Numbered from the stretch's first letter, positions 48,401 through 62,259 are shown. The stretch is DNA of 64,000 bases from Erythroxylum novogranatense (GCA_029891385.1 JAIWQS010000161.1:62001-126000), one strand, 5' to 3'. Made by a program: numbers and translations. The notes: generated by a model from the sequence alone, not told the origin.

Positions 48401-49456
48401 ATTGAAGTTACATTATAACTACCTACTCAAATATAGCTCAGAAATTCTTAGCACCACTAACTCTAAACTAATAGATAAAGAAAACTTGGATATTTCTCCT
48501 AGCGCAAGTTCAAAAAGTATTGCATTTAATGATTTCACATCATGCAGGCTAGATTCTAAATTCATCTTATGATTTTCTATTTCTACTGCCTCTACTATTA
48601 TTGAAGGAATTCTGCTCACCTGTGGCCCCTTCATACTTGCTGGAAGTGGTGGTGTTCTATAGAGCAATCTGGTATCCATTGCATATAATTATAATGTAGA
48701 GAGTTGTAATAACTTATGTTGTTCAAGTTGCTTGTCATGAATATGAATTGTCCATAGTAATGAGCTAATGTTGGAGGAACATCTACGCAATTAGAGATCT
48801 ATAAGAGAAGCTATTATCAACTGCAAGAAACTGTTAAGCGACAGTACCTTGAAAGATTACAGAATATGATTGAGTGATATATTTGTCAAGAGGGGACTTC
48901 CTCTCACCAATATGAAATAAAATGGAAAACGGGTGAAAAACTACAAGCTCGACAATTGTGCTTTACATCTAAATATTACTTGATAATTAAAGAGCTTGAG
49001 CTTTAACTCGTTTCAGGAACAACACACCTAAATGGGCATCTCTTGAGAACAATCCAGATCCCTGTTGCTTGCCTGTCTGTTTTGTCTGTATTTCATGACT
49101 ATTCATCACTTAATCTGTATGAAAATGGGAGCTAGGTGATGAGCTTTGGGATGTTGTAAAAGGGAGACGATGCATGTCTTACCATACTTCACTAAACTTA
49201 AAATGCCAGATTTAATACCAACAATCGGATTTGATTGCTCAGATTTGTATTTGAAATTATCTAATTCATGCTAATGTGTTAGATGAACCCGGTTGCTGAT
49301 GCAATGGAAGACCCTTTAGATAGCATTTTTGGTTATATGGCACCATTGGAGGAGATCCATCATTATAGTACCTCAAGCTCATCATCCAGAGCATCAACTG
49401 GTAACCGCAGAAGATCTCAGCGTAGACGTAGAACACACCATCATGAAGATTCTTAG
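42496..49456 (+). CDS. Conserved plant protein of unknown function, six exons
   Basis: Exons read by eye: 42496-42543, 42923-43028, 44367-44411, 44558-44666, 47605-47836 and 49283-49456. They total 714 bases, phases agree throughout, and the product is 237 aa. It starts MGEVLFVLEQNLTSQKEKLT, has a glycine/alanine-rich hydrophobic pair (FTVGSLVGGAIAWA, AGGAAAFLGFW) that could be membrane-associated, the block SLDSCVDHILALDGTRLQRE, and WRYRNFFGDN. The C-terminus contains NPVADAMEDPLDSIFGY and ends in a short Arg/His-rich basic tail. I recognise homologues across plants but no tested function. Intron 4 (2.9 kb) is enlarged by a 2-kb retroelement; intron 2 has a 109-bp duplication. Confidence 0.85.
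43354..43571. repeat. Tandem duplication in intron 2, 109-bp unit
   Basis: GGAATATTGCTATGTTTCAG begins at 43354 and 43463. The first unit carries a longer TA run (43404-43424) than the second, and both end near TTGTCATCCAGGAATACAC. Confidence 0.9.
44856..45174 (+). repeat. 5' LTR of the TR-GAG-type element
   Basis: The 319-bp repeat has the terminal inverted bases TGTTAGG...CCTAACA. The first ~100 bases and the last ~90 bases are almost identical to 46577-46896; the middle has small indels. Confidence 0.93.
45255..46616 (+). pseudogene. Gag of the TR-GAG-type element, two internal stops
   Basis: One reading frame (454 codons) runs from ATG at 45255 to 46616 and is interrupted by a TAG at 45732-45734 and a TAA at 46119-46121. 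It begins with a coiled coil (RVEVLEARMANLEARVEEIQ), followed by the Retrotrans_gag core (VELPMFGGSDPVGWITRVEM, EKFKRALIDRYGG, QVGRLPEEQFMGYFMSGLRP), then a basic linker and an intact CCHC zinc knuckle, CFRCGERFHPLHQC. After a Glu-rich stretch the frame runs past 46577 and ends inside the 3' LTR. No pol follows. Autonomous partners would have to supply the enzymes. The two stops suggest this copy is not translated in full. Confidence 0.9.
46577..46896 (+). repeat. 3' LTR of the TR-GAG-type element
   Basis: The 320-bp partner of 44856-45174 is preceded by the purine-rich GAGGAGGCGGCAA, the probable polypurine tract, and followed by the target duplication GTACT. Confidence 0.93.
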
Positions 49457-50571
49457 ACCAGGAATGATGTCCAAGCTCATTTATCTTTAAAAGCTGATGA
49501 TTCTCTGAGGGGGAAAGGAAGAGAAATACTCCAGATGTCATGGTAGGCCAAAATCTCTGTTATTAACTGTTTTCGTTGTGCCAGTGAATGTTGAACTTTG
49601 CAGTACATTATCTGGCCATCATTCCTGTATCTTACTCGATGAATGCCTCCAAATTAAGCTGGAAAAGTTGAATTTGCTGTAAGTTACTGTTCAACTCCGG
49701 TTACTGCAACATAAAACAGCTTGTCAGGATATTATGCTCCCTGATAGACATTAGTGGTTGAACTGATGCAAATGGCATTTTCGTTACCTGACATTATCAT
49801 ACATTGTTCCAAGAAAAGAACCATTAAGGTGGTCTGGCCGCACTGAACAGTTTTGACAGATGTAAACAAGCTCTTCCCTGTTTATTATACAAGATGAAGA
49901 TGCACCATTTTTTCTCAGATCGATGAAAAAATTAATGGATGATTAATTTAAGCAATGTGTCACTTTCCCACAACTTCCGGAAAACGGATCTTTCAGACAA
50001 GAAACACAACAAAAACGTTAAATAACAGATGTTTTTAGCACATCAGAAAAAACGTGGAACATGAAATGCTTGTAATTTCCGTAACATTTCCCTGAGAGAT
50101 TTGACATGACTTTGACCGTGAGCAATCTTATACGACACGATTGAACGCTTCGTGTAACCTGAAAGTGAGAACGGACAATCTTATCAGACAAAAGGGCAAC
50201 CGACACTCCTGCTCCTGTGGCCAGAGAACGTGATTTCTGGTACGAGAAAGAAGGAAAAGAAGTTGAAACTACGACCATTATTTGAGACCAGACGTTAACT
50301 GAACTGAACGCGTTGAAGACAAAACTAAAGTGTCAGGTGTCTTTCCCATTCTCAACTAACACCAAAACTCCTCCTTTCTGCGAAGGATCAAGGAAGCTTC
50401 GTTACCTGTCACTCTACGTATGCATGTTATGCTCTCTGCTTCGCATGCATGGTAAAAACTCATATAATTTGCCTTTCTTTATAGTATTAGTTGTGCTGAC
50501 TTCATTAATTCATCAAGGAGTGATTAAAAAAAGAGTAGAGAGTCATAATATTAATTTGACAAGGAAAACAT
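49457..50571. other. 3' UTR and spacer
   Basis: The first few hundred bases probably hold the 3' UTR of the preceding gene. Nothing else is recognisable up to the retroelement border; open frames at about 50018-50278 and 50313-50579 lack family features. Confidence 0.55.
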
Positions 50572-50903
50572 TGTTATAAAATCAGAATTACAATTTCAGA
50601 ATATTTGGGAGAGAAGACTTATTCTTATAAGTTCATTTCTTCATCTCTCTTACATCAAACCTTTTATTTATAGTACATTTCAAACACCTAATCTGCGTGT
50701 GACCACCTTCTCTATATGTGTTATTGTGTTAGGTAAAACCAAACCAATAATCACTACTTCATTCTTGTGTTAGGTAAACCAAACCAATAACCACCTACTC
50801 CATTCTTGTGTTATGTAAAATCAAATCAATTCATATGTGCACTAACTATTAAATGGTGCATCTACAATTAGCAGACACCATATTATTTCTATCTTTTATA
50901 ACA
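50572..50903 (-). repeat. 3' LTR of the minus-strand Ty1/copia element
   Basis: The 332-bp repeat pairs with 59721-60050. An internal 41-42-bp tandem repeat (GTGTTAGGTAAAACCAAACC) occurs almost three times at 50726-50830 here and at 59870-59980 in the other LTR. ATTATAAATAG-like sequence read on the minus strand is a candidate TATA box. Confidence 0.92.
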
Positions 50904-51518
50904 CTCGCGGTGTGCCATATAATTGTCTCTTCTCCGCGCGCTTTAAGCGCATTTGGTGTTGCTTCGTTAAAACCTTATCGAGAAAAAATCCGGTGGGATA
51001 AAAACCATGATAAAGGAAAAGAGTCAATGCTGCGTAAGCTCCCTCATTGAACACAATGAGCTCTTCCTCATAAATTTCTTAGATGTCGCATTTCAATCTC
51101 GTAGACATGCTTCCTGAAAGGTATAGTAGGAAGTGTCATTGTGAAAAGATCCATGACATTGTTGCTTGATTGAATATCTTGGATGTTGATTTCTTTGCTC
51201 TTGTCGAGATCTTGGGTGAATTGGAAAAATTTCGGAGGATATGTTTGGTTCTATCACTTTTGATATAACCTCATTTATTTGAAGCGATACATGTTGCATT
51301 GTCTTCAAATATGATTGTTGGTTCTTTGTTGTTCGATAAGTCACAAGTTGTTAAAATGTGGTGCATCATTGACCTTAACCATACACATTCTCGGCTTGCT
51401 TCATAAAGTCAATGATTTCAAGATGATTTGTGAAGTAGCAACAAGTGTTTGTTTACGTGAACGCTGATAAATTGCGATTGCCTCCATACGTAAATACATA
51501 ACCGGTTTGGGATCGGCT

Positions 51519-54500
51519 TTATGCGGATCGATAAGTAACTGCATCTGCATAACCAACCAAAACTTGTTTTGCATTTTTAATGTAAAATAATCTCAAATCA
51601 ATTGTACCTCGAAGATAACGGAATAGATGTTTAATTCCATTCCAGTGCTTTTTCGTAGGAGATGAACTAAATCTTGCTAGTAGATTAACAGCAAAAGCTA
51701 TATCAAGTCTAGTACAATTAGCAAGATACATGAGAGCTCCTATCGCGCTCAGATATGGCGTTTCAGAATCAAGAACTTCTTTGTTTTCTTCGCAATGGCG
51801 AAATGGATCCTTCTCAACATTAAGCGATCTACCAATCATTGGTGTACTTAACGGAATTGCTTTATCCATATTAAAGCGCCTCAATACCTTTTCTGTATAT
51901 GTCGATTGATGCACGAATATTCCGCTTGGTCTATGTTCAATTTGCAGACCAAGACAATATTTAGTTTTTTCAAGATCTTTCATTTCAAATTCCCTCTTTA
52001 AGTACACCAATGTTTCTTGGATTTCTTTAGCAGTACCAATGATATTCAAATCGTCAACATAGACAGCGATAATCACATATCCGGATGTTGTTTTCTTTAT
52101 AAAAGCGCAAAGGACAAATAGGACTATTTACATATCCTTTCTTTAATAGATACCGCTTAGAAGATTGTACCACGTCGTCAGTTGCTTTAGTCCATATAAG
52201 GATCTTTGCAATTTGATCGAATACTTTTCCTTTGGTTGTGATTTTAATGTTGCGGGCATTTTGAATCCTTGAGGATTTTCATGTAAATATCACTATCAGT
52301 GATCTGCATGCGAGTGGTATAACAACATCCATAAGACGCATTTCCGGTTTAAGAAGAGCATTGGCGATTAAATATCTAAACGTAATTGTATCCATAATAG
52401 GAGAGTATGTTTGTTCATAGTCAATTAGGGTCTTTGAGAAAAACCTTGTGCAACAAGTCGAGCTTTGTATCTCACAATCTCATTTTTCTCATTTCGTTTC
52501 GAACAAAACCCATTTGTAACCTCTGAGCTTTACACTTTGGGGTGTAAGGATAATAGGTGCAAACACTTTACGCTTGTTAAGAGAATTTAATTCAGCTTCA
52601 ATAACATCTTTCCATTTAACCCAATCATGTTTATTTTGACATTCAATGATAGATCTTGGTTCAGGATCTCCATTTTCATTGATGATATCACATGCTATAG
52701 CATAAGAAAACATTTTATCAATCTCTTTCATATAATTTCGGTTCCATAATTCTTTTGTGTGAATATAATTAATTGAGATTTCCTGATTAATCTCAGTTTG
52801 TGTCTCTTCTGGGACACTATCCTCATCTTGTGTTTCTAACGGAACACTTTTATCTATATTGGGGTCATTAATCACATTTGCTCCTTTTCTTTTTCGAGGA
52901 TTTTTATCTTTGGAACTTATTAGTCTACCACGCTTCATGTGTCTTTGTAGATTTATAGTGATCATTTTCTCGATTGTCCTTTTGGGATTTCAATCAAGCG
53001 AGGAGCATTTAATTTGGTATAAACGATTTAGTCACTCTTTTTGTATCGTGAAAGCATCCGGTAATTGATTTGCAATTCTTTGCAAATGCACAATTTTGCA
53101 CTACATTTAGCATTGTTTTTGCATTGATCAAGATCAATAATGATGGTTCGCACCATGTAATTTCTTTCATCGGTTGTTTATTATCTCCCCAATGTCGGGA
53201 AAGTAGTTTCATCAAAATGACAATCGACAAAAGCGTCTTTGTAAACATATCACCCGTTTGAGGTTCAAGATATCTAATAATAGATGTACTTTCGTAGTGG
53301 ATATATATCCCCAATCTTCTTTGAGGTCCCATTTTACTACGTTGTGGTGGTGCAATAGGCACATATCTTTGCCTGACCAAAAATTCTCAAATGGGAGATA
53401 TTTGGTTCTTGACCAAATGCAAGTTGTAGTGGGAGTATGTATGATATGCACTTGGTGGGATCGAATTAATGCTTGACATGTAAAATTGCATGACCCATCG
53501 AAAATTGGAAGCTTTGTTCTCATCATCAATGGTTACAGCAATAAGTTGAAGGTGTTTAATTAAAGATTCACTAAACCATTTTGAGTATGCATGCATGAGC
53601 AACAGGATGCTCGATCATAATCTCAGTTGACATACAATAATCATTGAAAGTTTAGGATGTGAATTCACCAGCATTATCGAGTCTGACTTTCTTTATTGTA
53701 TAGTCAGGAAATTGTGCTCGTAATTTAATAATTTGTGCAAGAAATCTTGGAAATGCCATATTACGAGTTGATAGTAGACAAACGTGAGACCATCTGCTGG
53801 AGGCATCTATCAATACCATAAAATATCGAAATGGTCCACATGGTAGATGAATGGGTCCACATATATCACCTTGAATACGTCTGAAAAGCGGTGATTCAAA
53901 TTTTATTTTAGTTGGTGATGGCCTTATGATCGGTTTTCCAAGAGAACAAGATGTACATGGACTCTTATTTATTTGAGTAATCATTTTGTTACTCAATGGA
54001 TGTCCATGTGTATTCTCAATTATTTTTCGCATCATTGTTGATCCTGGATGACCCAGACGATCATGCCAAATAGAGATTATTGAAGGATCAATGTGTTTTG
54101 CTTTAACTACCATATTAGATTCAATCACATTTATATATGTATAATGTAATCCAGTAGGGAGCATTGGTAGTTTTCCAATATGTTTATCTTTCCTGATTGA
54201 CAGGTTGTAAGATACATATATTTCATATTTCCCTCAGTTGCAAACTGAATATCATATTTATGAGAATATATATCATTAAAACTCAACAAATTTCTTTTAG
54301 ACTTTGGCACAAATAAGGCATCATGTATTGAGAACTTTGTGCCATTTGGTAATGTGAAATTTGCCTTGCCAATTCCTTCAATCAAGTCTGTAGGACCTGA
54401 TATTGTGTTCACAATTGTTTTTGTTGGTTTTAATTCTGAAAATAACCTCTTATCTTTCAGGATAGTGTGCGTTGTGTCACTATCTGGTATGCATAAATTA

Positions 54501-54550
54501 TCATTATTTTCCACTCCTCTTACAGAACGATCCATATCAAAACTTAGCAT
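51519..54550 (-). pseudogene. Ty1/copia pol (protease-integrase-RT-RNase H), broken
   Basis: On the minus strand, protease lies at 54550-54131 (IPDSDTTHTILKDKRLF, where the copia active site is normally D-S-[A/G]-[A/T]). Integrase begins 54164 with the HHCC finger (WHDRLGHPG...CTSCSLGK), catalytic Asp in QGDICGPI and in VRLDNAGEFTS. The region of the third acid is damaged by frameshifts at about 53600-53200. The linker to RT is at 52965-52489 (DWVKWKDVIEAELNSLNKRK), and RT continues to the frame at 52076-51519, which carries YVDD (52061-52050) and PYLSAIGALMYLANCTRLDI. RNase H is cut short at 51519 by a stop. Gag-to-RNase H order with integrase before RT proves the copia type. Confidence 0.9.
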
Positions 54551-54707
54551 AAAATAAATAATCTAATGAGAAAATTGCTTAAGAATAAAGAAAGAGATGT
54601 TATGTTAACTTAAAAAATATTACAATCGTAATTGAAACTAGTAACATAACAAGCAATTGAAACCGAGTGACATAATAAGCATAATAATACTTAACACAAA
54701 CATTATT

Positions 54708-55781
54708 TTAATTTCCATTGCTACTGCCACCAACAATGCCCTGATCCACAAAATCATCAGTAAAATCCGAAGCATTCAGATATGTAGCGTCATCTGAAGG
54801 ATTATGATTCTCAATGAAATCAAAATCAAAAGTACCAAGGTCGGTTGAATCACCTAAAGGGTGTTGTTGATAAAATTCACTTCCTTTTCTTTCCTTTTTA
54901 AGGATGCTTTGTATAAGCGACATAGATGTTCGAGAACTCGACAAACTTTAGCCTAATGTCCTTTTGTACCACATCTCGAGCAAGAATCTCTCAAGTCTAT
55001 AAGAACTTCCATGAACATCATTAATATGGTGCTTGTTATTGTGGTGGCTCGTATTTCTTTGAAGAGAGTTATATGGATAACTTCCTCGACCACGCCCACG
55101 ACCACGACCACGAATGTAATTCACGACCATGGCTACGACCACGGCCACGACTAGGCCCATGATGATTTTTTCTTTCATTTTATTTGAATTGCAATATTTG
55201 CTTCGAAAATCTTCTTGCGCATGATGAAGGCGGGATTGATGATTTTCATCAAAGTTCATTATTCTTCTGCCACTGAAGGCATGAAATCAGTCGAGTATTT
55301 TTAAATCCGCGCACTCGATATTGTTGTTGCAAGGTTACATTCGATGCGTGGAAGGTGGAGTATGTTTTTCTAACATATCTTTCTCGGTGATTGTTTGCCT
55401 GAAATTTTAGTTGTGAGACAATTTTAAACATAATGAGTTATACTCATTGACCTTTTAAAATCTTGGGCGTAAAGCGCTCCATTCATCACGAGAAGCTGGA
55501 AGTAAAACTTCCTTTTGATGGTCATATCTTTCTTGTAAATTTTTCCACAAATGACTTGGATCTTTAATTGTGAGGTATTCTCTTTTTAATCCCTCATCAA
55601 GATGACGACGAATGAAGATCATCGTTTTGGCTTTATTTTGTTTTGATGTTGTATTATTTTCTTTAATGGTATCTAAAAGATCCATTGATTCAATATGCAT
55701 TTCAACATCAATCATCCACGGCATATAATTATGGCCCGCAACATCATGAGCAACGAACTCAATTTTGGCAAGATTGGACAT
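54708..55781 (-). pseudogene. Ty1/copia gag, broken
   Basis: Reading from 55781: MSNLAKIEFVAHDVAGHNYM, then PWMIDVEMHI and HLWKNLQERYDHQKEVLLP, the copia Gag (UBN2-type) pattern. The frame stops at 55455-55457 and continues in pieces to 54708, with an Arg/Gly run (GRGRGRGRG near 55100) and remains of the zinc knuckle. Frame breaks make it non-functional. Confidence 0.85.
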
Positions 55782-56086
55782 GTTGGCAACTATTTAGAGA
55801 GAAATAATTAATACATGTATTCAAATCGATATTACATTAAATAAATTACATGCCATGCTCAAATGTTATGCCAAGAAGCATCATAGGGATCATAATAAAT
55901 GTTATTACTAAGAGAAAAAACGTGCAATCTGAATCATTTAGTTATATACTAAGAATGAAACAAAGATACATAATGACAATAATTATACAAAAAAAATGAT
56001 ATAGCGGACAACATTTGGAAATTTTGTAAGAATTTTGAGGTAAGAAATAGTGTGTAGGGATGAAGTAAATTATGTAGGAGTGGTAT

Positions 56087-56096
56087 CTATTTATAG
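56087..56096 (-). promoter_or_regulatory. TATA-like box between gag and the plastid insert
   Basis: CTATAAATAG on the minus strand lies about 310 bases upstream of the gag start at 55781 and outside the LTR. It is a candidate second promoter or chance. A 26-bp tandem repeat (ACCGTTAACTAGCCGTTAT) at about 56100-56152 adjoins it. Confidence 0.35.
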
Positions 56097-56160
56097 AATT
56101 TTTTTTACCGTTAACTAGCCGTTATTTTTTTTACCGTTAACTAGCCGTTATAATTTTACC

Positions 56161-56162
<2 letters not shown>

Positions 56163-56196
<34 letters not shown>
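56163..56196. repeat. (TA)n microsatellite at the left edge of the plastid insert
   Basis: About 17 TA units directly abut the first recognisable plastid base (about 56206). A second AT run (59230-59252) lies about 90 bases beyond the right edge. Confidence 0.95.
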
Positions 56197-56197
<1 letters not shown>

Positions 56198-56205
56198 CCT
56201 AGAGC

Positions 56206-56308
56206 CTTGAGCATTATCCAAGGACATCTTGTAGGAGTAACCCATTACCTTACGGGGAATTGCCACAACGTGGCGTTCTTCTTAGCAAGAATTATTGCGA
56301 TGGGATAA
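56206..56308 (+). pseudogene. psaA: psaA 3' fragment (plastid-derived)
   Basis: The fragment encodes the PsaA C-terminus of photosystem I with VGVTHYL and FFLARIIA recognisable, ending at the TAA 56306-56308. It has one or more frame changes (TACGGGGAATTG region) and lacks everything upstream. It is a non-functional nuclear copy. Confidence 0.88.
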
Positions 56309-56333
56309 TGGCTAGGAGGATTTGAAAGGCATT

Positions 56334-58490
<2,157 letters not shown>

Positions 58491-58621
58491 TTCTTTATGT
58501 ATTGTATCGTGCTAATATCATTTTTTCTCTGGATAACATAAATTTTTATATTTCTACATCTAGGATCCGACTTGTATCGCGATACGAATATAATAGCTAA
58601 TATAATAGGAAGTGAAATATT

Positions 58622-58915
58622 ATGGCAAGAAAAGGTTTGATTAACGGGAGAGGAAGAGGCAAAATTGGAACAAAATATCATTTGATTAATCGATCCTCAA
58701 AAAAGAAATAAGCAAAGTTCATCGTTGGTGAAATGGAAAATTCATGGAAAGTTACAATCCCCACCGCGAAATAAGCGCACCAACACGTCTTCATCGACGT
58801 TGTTTTTCATTGGAAGACCGAGAGCTAACTATCGAGACTTTGGACTATCCGGACATATACTTCGTGAAATAGTTCATGCATGTTTGTTGTCGGGGCAACA
58901 AGATCAAGTTAGTAA
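58622..58915 (+). pseudogene. rps14: rps14 copy (plastid-derived), frameshifted
   Basis: Plastid ribosomal protein S14. It starts ATG 58622 (MARKGLI) and includes [16 protein letters not shown], then shifts frame to [14 protein letters not shown] and [19 protein letters not shown]. The stop equivalent is at 58913-58915, with the final Trp codon already TAG. Small deletions shorten it to 294 bp. Confidence 0.92.
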
Positions 58916-59061
58916 GGATTCCAATTTTCTCTTCATTTTATATTCATTTCTATGATCATGGAAGCCCTTTACCATTTCGTATAAATGTACTATTGATTTG
59001 TACGAGATATGGTAAAGGCGATCAATCCTTGTTCTTCCGTTAGTTCCAGTTTTCTCTTCAT

Positions 59062-59132
59062 CACGGGGGTAGAAGTTTGTAGCTCATGAGGCTCATAACC
59101 TTGAGGTCAGAGGTTGAATCTTGTCTCCGCAA
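59062..59132 (+). pseudogene. trnfM: trnfM-CAU copy (plastid-derived), degraded
   Basis: GGCTCATAACCTTGAGGTCA preserves the anticodon arm with CAT, and TGTCTCCGCAAC the 3' end. The D-arm has lost bases, and the acceptor and T-arms carry substitutions (GAGGTTGAATCTTG), so a cloverleaf is no longer well formed. Confidence 0.88.
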
Positions 59133-59268
59133 CATTCTTTTTACAAAAAAAGTGGTCCTATTCACTTTAGCTGTTAATTAATTAATTAATGACTTTACGA
59201 TGGAGAATGGGAGGAAAGAAAGAGGGGACTATATATATATATATATATATATTCTTGTTATATATATA

Positions 59269-59490
59269 TAGTTATAATTTTTTTAAACATCGATGATGTA
59301 TACTATACAATAAATTACGTATTTAGAGGTGGTAATAACTTTTCATTATTAAAGAAGGTATATATATATATATTACCGTTATATATATAGTAGATTATAA
59401 TTTTTTTTTAAAACATCGACGATGTATACTATACAATAAATTACGTATTTAGAGGTGGTAATAACTTTTCATTATTAAAAGAAGGTAAAA
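59269..59490. repeat. Tandem duplication, about 126-bp unit, in the copia leader
   Basis: AACATCGATGATGTATACTA (about 59286) and AACATCGACGATGTATACTA (about 59412) start two copies that run through AGAGGTGGTAATAACTTTTC to AAGAAGGTA, separated by a TA run. Confidence 0.92.
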
Positions 59491-59720
59491 TAGTGAGTCG
59501 TCTATAATTTGTTTTAATCATATCATAAGTAGAATTAATGTAGATAAAAGGAAGAACGTTATTTTAACAACATCGTAAGTAGGATAAATAAGCGGAAGAA
59601 CTTACGTTTGTTTGATGTCGTAAACCGAAGAACGTTTATGCGATGTAGGTGAGCGGAAGAACCTTACGATTGCTTGATGTTGATAAGTGAATGTTAGAAA
59701 TGAGAGCTTCGTCGATAACG

Positions 59721-60050
59721 TGTTATAAAAACGTAATTACAATTTCGAGTATTTGGGAGAAGACTTATTCTTATAAGTTCATTTCTTCATCTCTCTTACA
59801 TCAAACCTTCTATTTATAATACATTTCAAACACCTAATATCATGTGACCACTCATCTATATGTGTTATTGTGTTAGGTAAAACCAAACCAATAACCACCT
59901 ACTTCATTCTTGTGTTAGGTAAAACCAAACCAATAACCACCTACTTCATTCTTGTATTAGGTAAAACCAAACCAATCCATATGTACACTAACTATTAAAT
60001 AGTGTATCTACAATTAGTGGTACACCATATTATTTCTATCTTTTATAACA
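59721..60050 (-). repeat. 5' LTR of the minus-strand Ty1/copia element
   Basis: The 330-bp repeat pairs with 50572-50903 and has the same terminal bases and internal 42-bp repeats (59870-59980). Confidence 0.92.
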
Positions 60051-61728
60051 AGCATTATTTTTAATGATTTTCCTACTTATATTTGAATTTGATCTTATAA
60101 CAACTCTTAATTCAACTATAAAAAACCAATCAGTAACTACTAAATCGTACAGAAGTCCCTTTGAATTTAATAATTAAGTTAAGTACTGTCTAATTACAAC
60201 TGAATAAAAATTATAATAATGAATAAATTTTAAAAATTCGAGAAATAAAATTGAAAATTTTTACTAAATAAGATTTTTAGTGATTGATTCGTTAATTATA
60301 AAAACCAAAATCAAATTTATAAAATATTTTGATATCTTCAAAAAATTATAAAAACATGTTCAAGTCTACCAAAATGTGCACTATATCAGTGGCAACAAAA
60401 CCAATTTGACTGGGTTTATTGGCAAAATTTTAAATTATCCAAAGTTAGGTTTCAACTTTTCGGTTTAATTTATTTCAATAATTTTTTGAAAAACTGAAAT
60501 TTATTAATTAATTGATTAATTTTGTAAAATAATAAATCTTTGTAAATTAAAATTAATTAATTAATTTTATTTAACAAATTTTGTTAAATTAAACTTCAAA
60601 TTCTTCCATCGATGGTAAGAAAAAAATTCAATCATTTTGAATTTTGATCTTTTGATTTTAAAACTTTTAAACATTAAAACTCTTTTTTATCGGTTTAACT
60701 TTTGGTCTGTTTTAAAACATTAACAAGTACATATTCTAAAAAAGATTTTTTAGCCATAAAAGCTTTTAAACCATTCAAGTTCATGAATAAATGATAATTT
60801 TTAAATAATTTGTTGTCATATTCCAATAAAAATGAGGTTTTCTTGCTAAATTAGGAAAATAAAAGCAGTCTATCATAATATTTTATGTCCACAATTTTCA
60901 AACTTATTAAAATTTATTATAGATTAATCGAATATATTATTTAATTTTAAATTACTAATTTATTCAAAATATATAATTTACGGATTATTATATAATTCGA
61001 ATGATTTGTTTAATGGAAATATTAGAACTTATTCGTTGGTCAAGAACAAAGTAGGGTATTTTTGTTGCTTTTTCATTCTTTTTCTTTTTCTTTTTTCGTC
61101 CCCCTTTTTTGGAAAAAGCAAATACTTGACTTTCCTGGTAATTTCGTGAGAGATGAGGGCCAAATTCGAAAGCCATTCTCTTTTTATATTTTCGGCGACA
61201 CTGCTCCTCCACAACACGGCCAGAGATTCAGACTTAATTCCAAAAAGCTTAGAGAAAAGATACAGAAATTTCGCAGGCAAATCCTTTGTTTACGAAACAT
61301 TATTTAATATTTACCACTCCCCAGACCAGAAGTATTCTTTTAAAGCACTCGTTCTCGTGCACATCTCTGAAACACAAACAGAAAACAGACCACGCAAAGA
61401 CACAAGCATTTTTGTGTCGTTTCCCTCTAGTCCAAGGCCCTTCCTCCTCTCGATCCACAGAAACTTCACCACTTCCATCGCTTTTATGATCATCTGTTTA
61501 CCTTTCCATCTCTACAATCACAATCCTTCAAAGATTTGGAGTCCTACCCATTACCCAATTCCCCAAAACCTTATCTCCTCAGCATCTTTCGTTTTCCTAT
61601 TAATTTTAGCGCATTCTGTGTTTGCTGCTTGTTCTCGCCCCGATACTACTCACCAATTTCGACGCAAAGGTCAAAACTTTAGCGAAACCCAGATGAAAGA
61701 TCAAAGCTTTAGCGAAAACAGAGCGGCT
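60051..61728. other. Spacer and long leader of the HSP20-like gene
   Basis: 60051-61000 is AT-rich and empty as far as I can see. From about 61150 base composition rises; a frame open from 61153 into the next gene carries no stop but no family sequence either. It is probably promoter and 5' leader, or an N-terminal extension (see next entry). Confidence 0.5.
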
Positions 61729-62259
61729 ATGAAGGTGCATCCTATGCCCAGGAAAAGGAACAACATCACAATCCAGTTTTACAGCAACGTTGGCGAAAAT
61801 AATCGAAGAGACCCATCTGCTGTTGGGTCACATAAAAAGCTGAGGAGGCTACCCCACATCTTTAGCCGGGTTTTGGAGCTTCCTTTTCGATCAGATGCTG
61901 ACGTCTCGGTGGAGGAAAGCTCCGACTGCTTCAGGTTCGTGGCGGAAACCGATAATATTGGAGAGGTTAGAGCGTATACAATTGAAATCCACCCTGGGGT
62001 CACTAAGATCGTGATTAGGCCTAATGGGTACCTCGAATTATTGTCGTTGAATGATTTGGAGTTGGATATGTGGAGGTTTAGGTTGCCGGATTCCACAAGG
62101 CCGGAGCTTGCTAGCGCGGTGTTTGTTGACGGTGAGTTGATCGTGACGGTGCCAAAGAGGGAGGAAGGCAATGAGGGGACTGGTAATGACGGGGAGTTTA
62201 GAGGAGGTATGGGAAATAATAGCAACAATAACAATGCGAGGCTTGTGCTTGTACAGTGA
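61729..62259 (+). CDS. Plant protein with an HSP20-like (alpha-crystallin-type) domain
   Basis: From the ATG at 61729 (MKVHPMPRKRNNITIQFYSN) the frame encodes 176 aa with no intron. A basic start is followed by KLRRLPHIFSRVLELPF and a beta-rich domain (residues about 55-145): DADVSVEESSDCFRFVAETD, YTIEIHPGVTKIVIR, and the C-terminal ELASAVFVDGELIVTVPK, which fits the last strands of the small heat-shock-protein fold. The tail is Gly/Asn-rich. Small HSPs hold unfolding proteins; whether this divergent plant group does so is not known to me. I chose 61729 because homologues I recall start MK-[V/I]-HP, but the same frame is open up to 61153, including a hydrophobic stretch (ISSASFVFLLILAHSVFAAC), so a longer product cannot be excluded. 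Confidence 0.8.
   Translation: MKVHPMPRKRNNITIQFYSNVGENNRRDPSAVGSHKKLRRLPHIFSRVLELPFRSDADVSVEESSDCFRFVAETDNIGEVRAYTIEIHPGVTKIVIRPNGYLELLSLNDLELDMWRFRLPDSTRPELASAVFVDGELIVTVPKREEGNEGTGNDGEFRGGMGNNSNNNNARLVLVQ

Noticed and set aside
48419..48679. 86-codon minus-strand frame in intron 5 of the six-exon gene
   Set aside because: Some resemblance to soluble protein composition but no family I recognise, and it lies within an intron of an intact gene.
58725..58955. Apparent intact 76-codon gene with [19 protein letters not shown]
   Set aside because: This is the second half of the plastid rps14 copy after a frameshift, not an independent nuclear gene.
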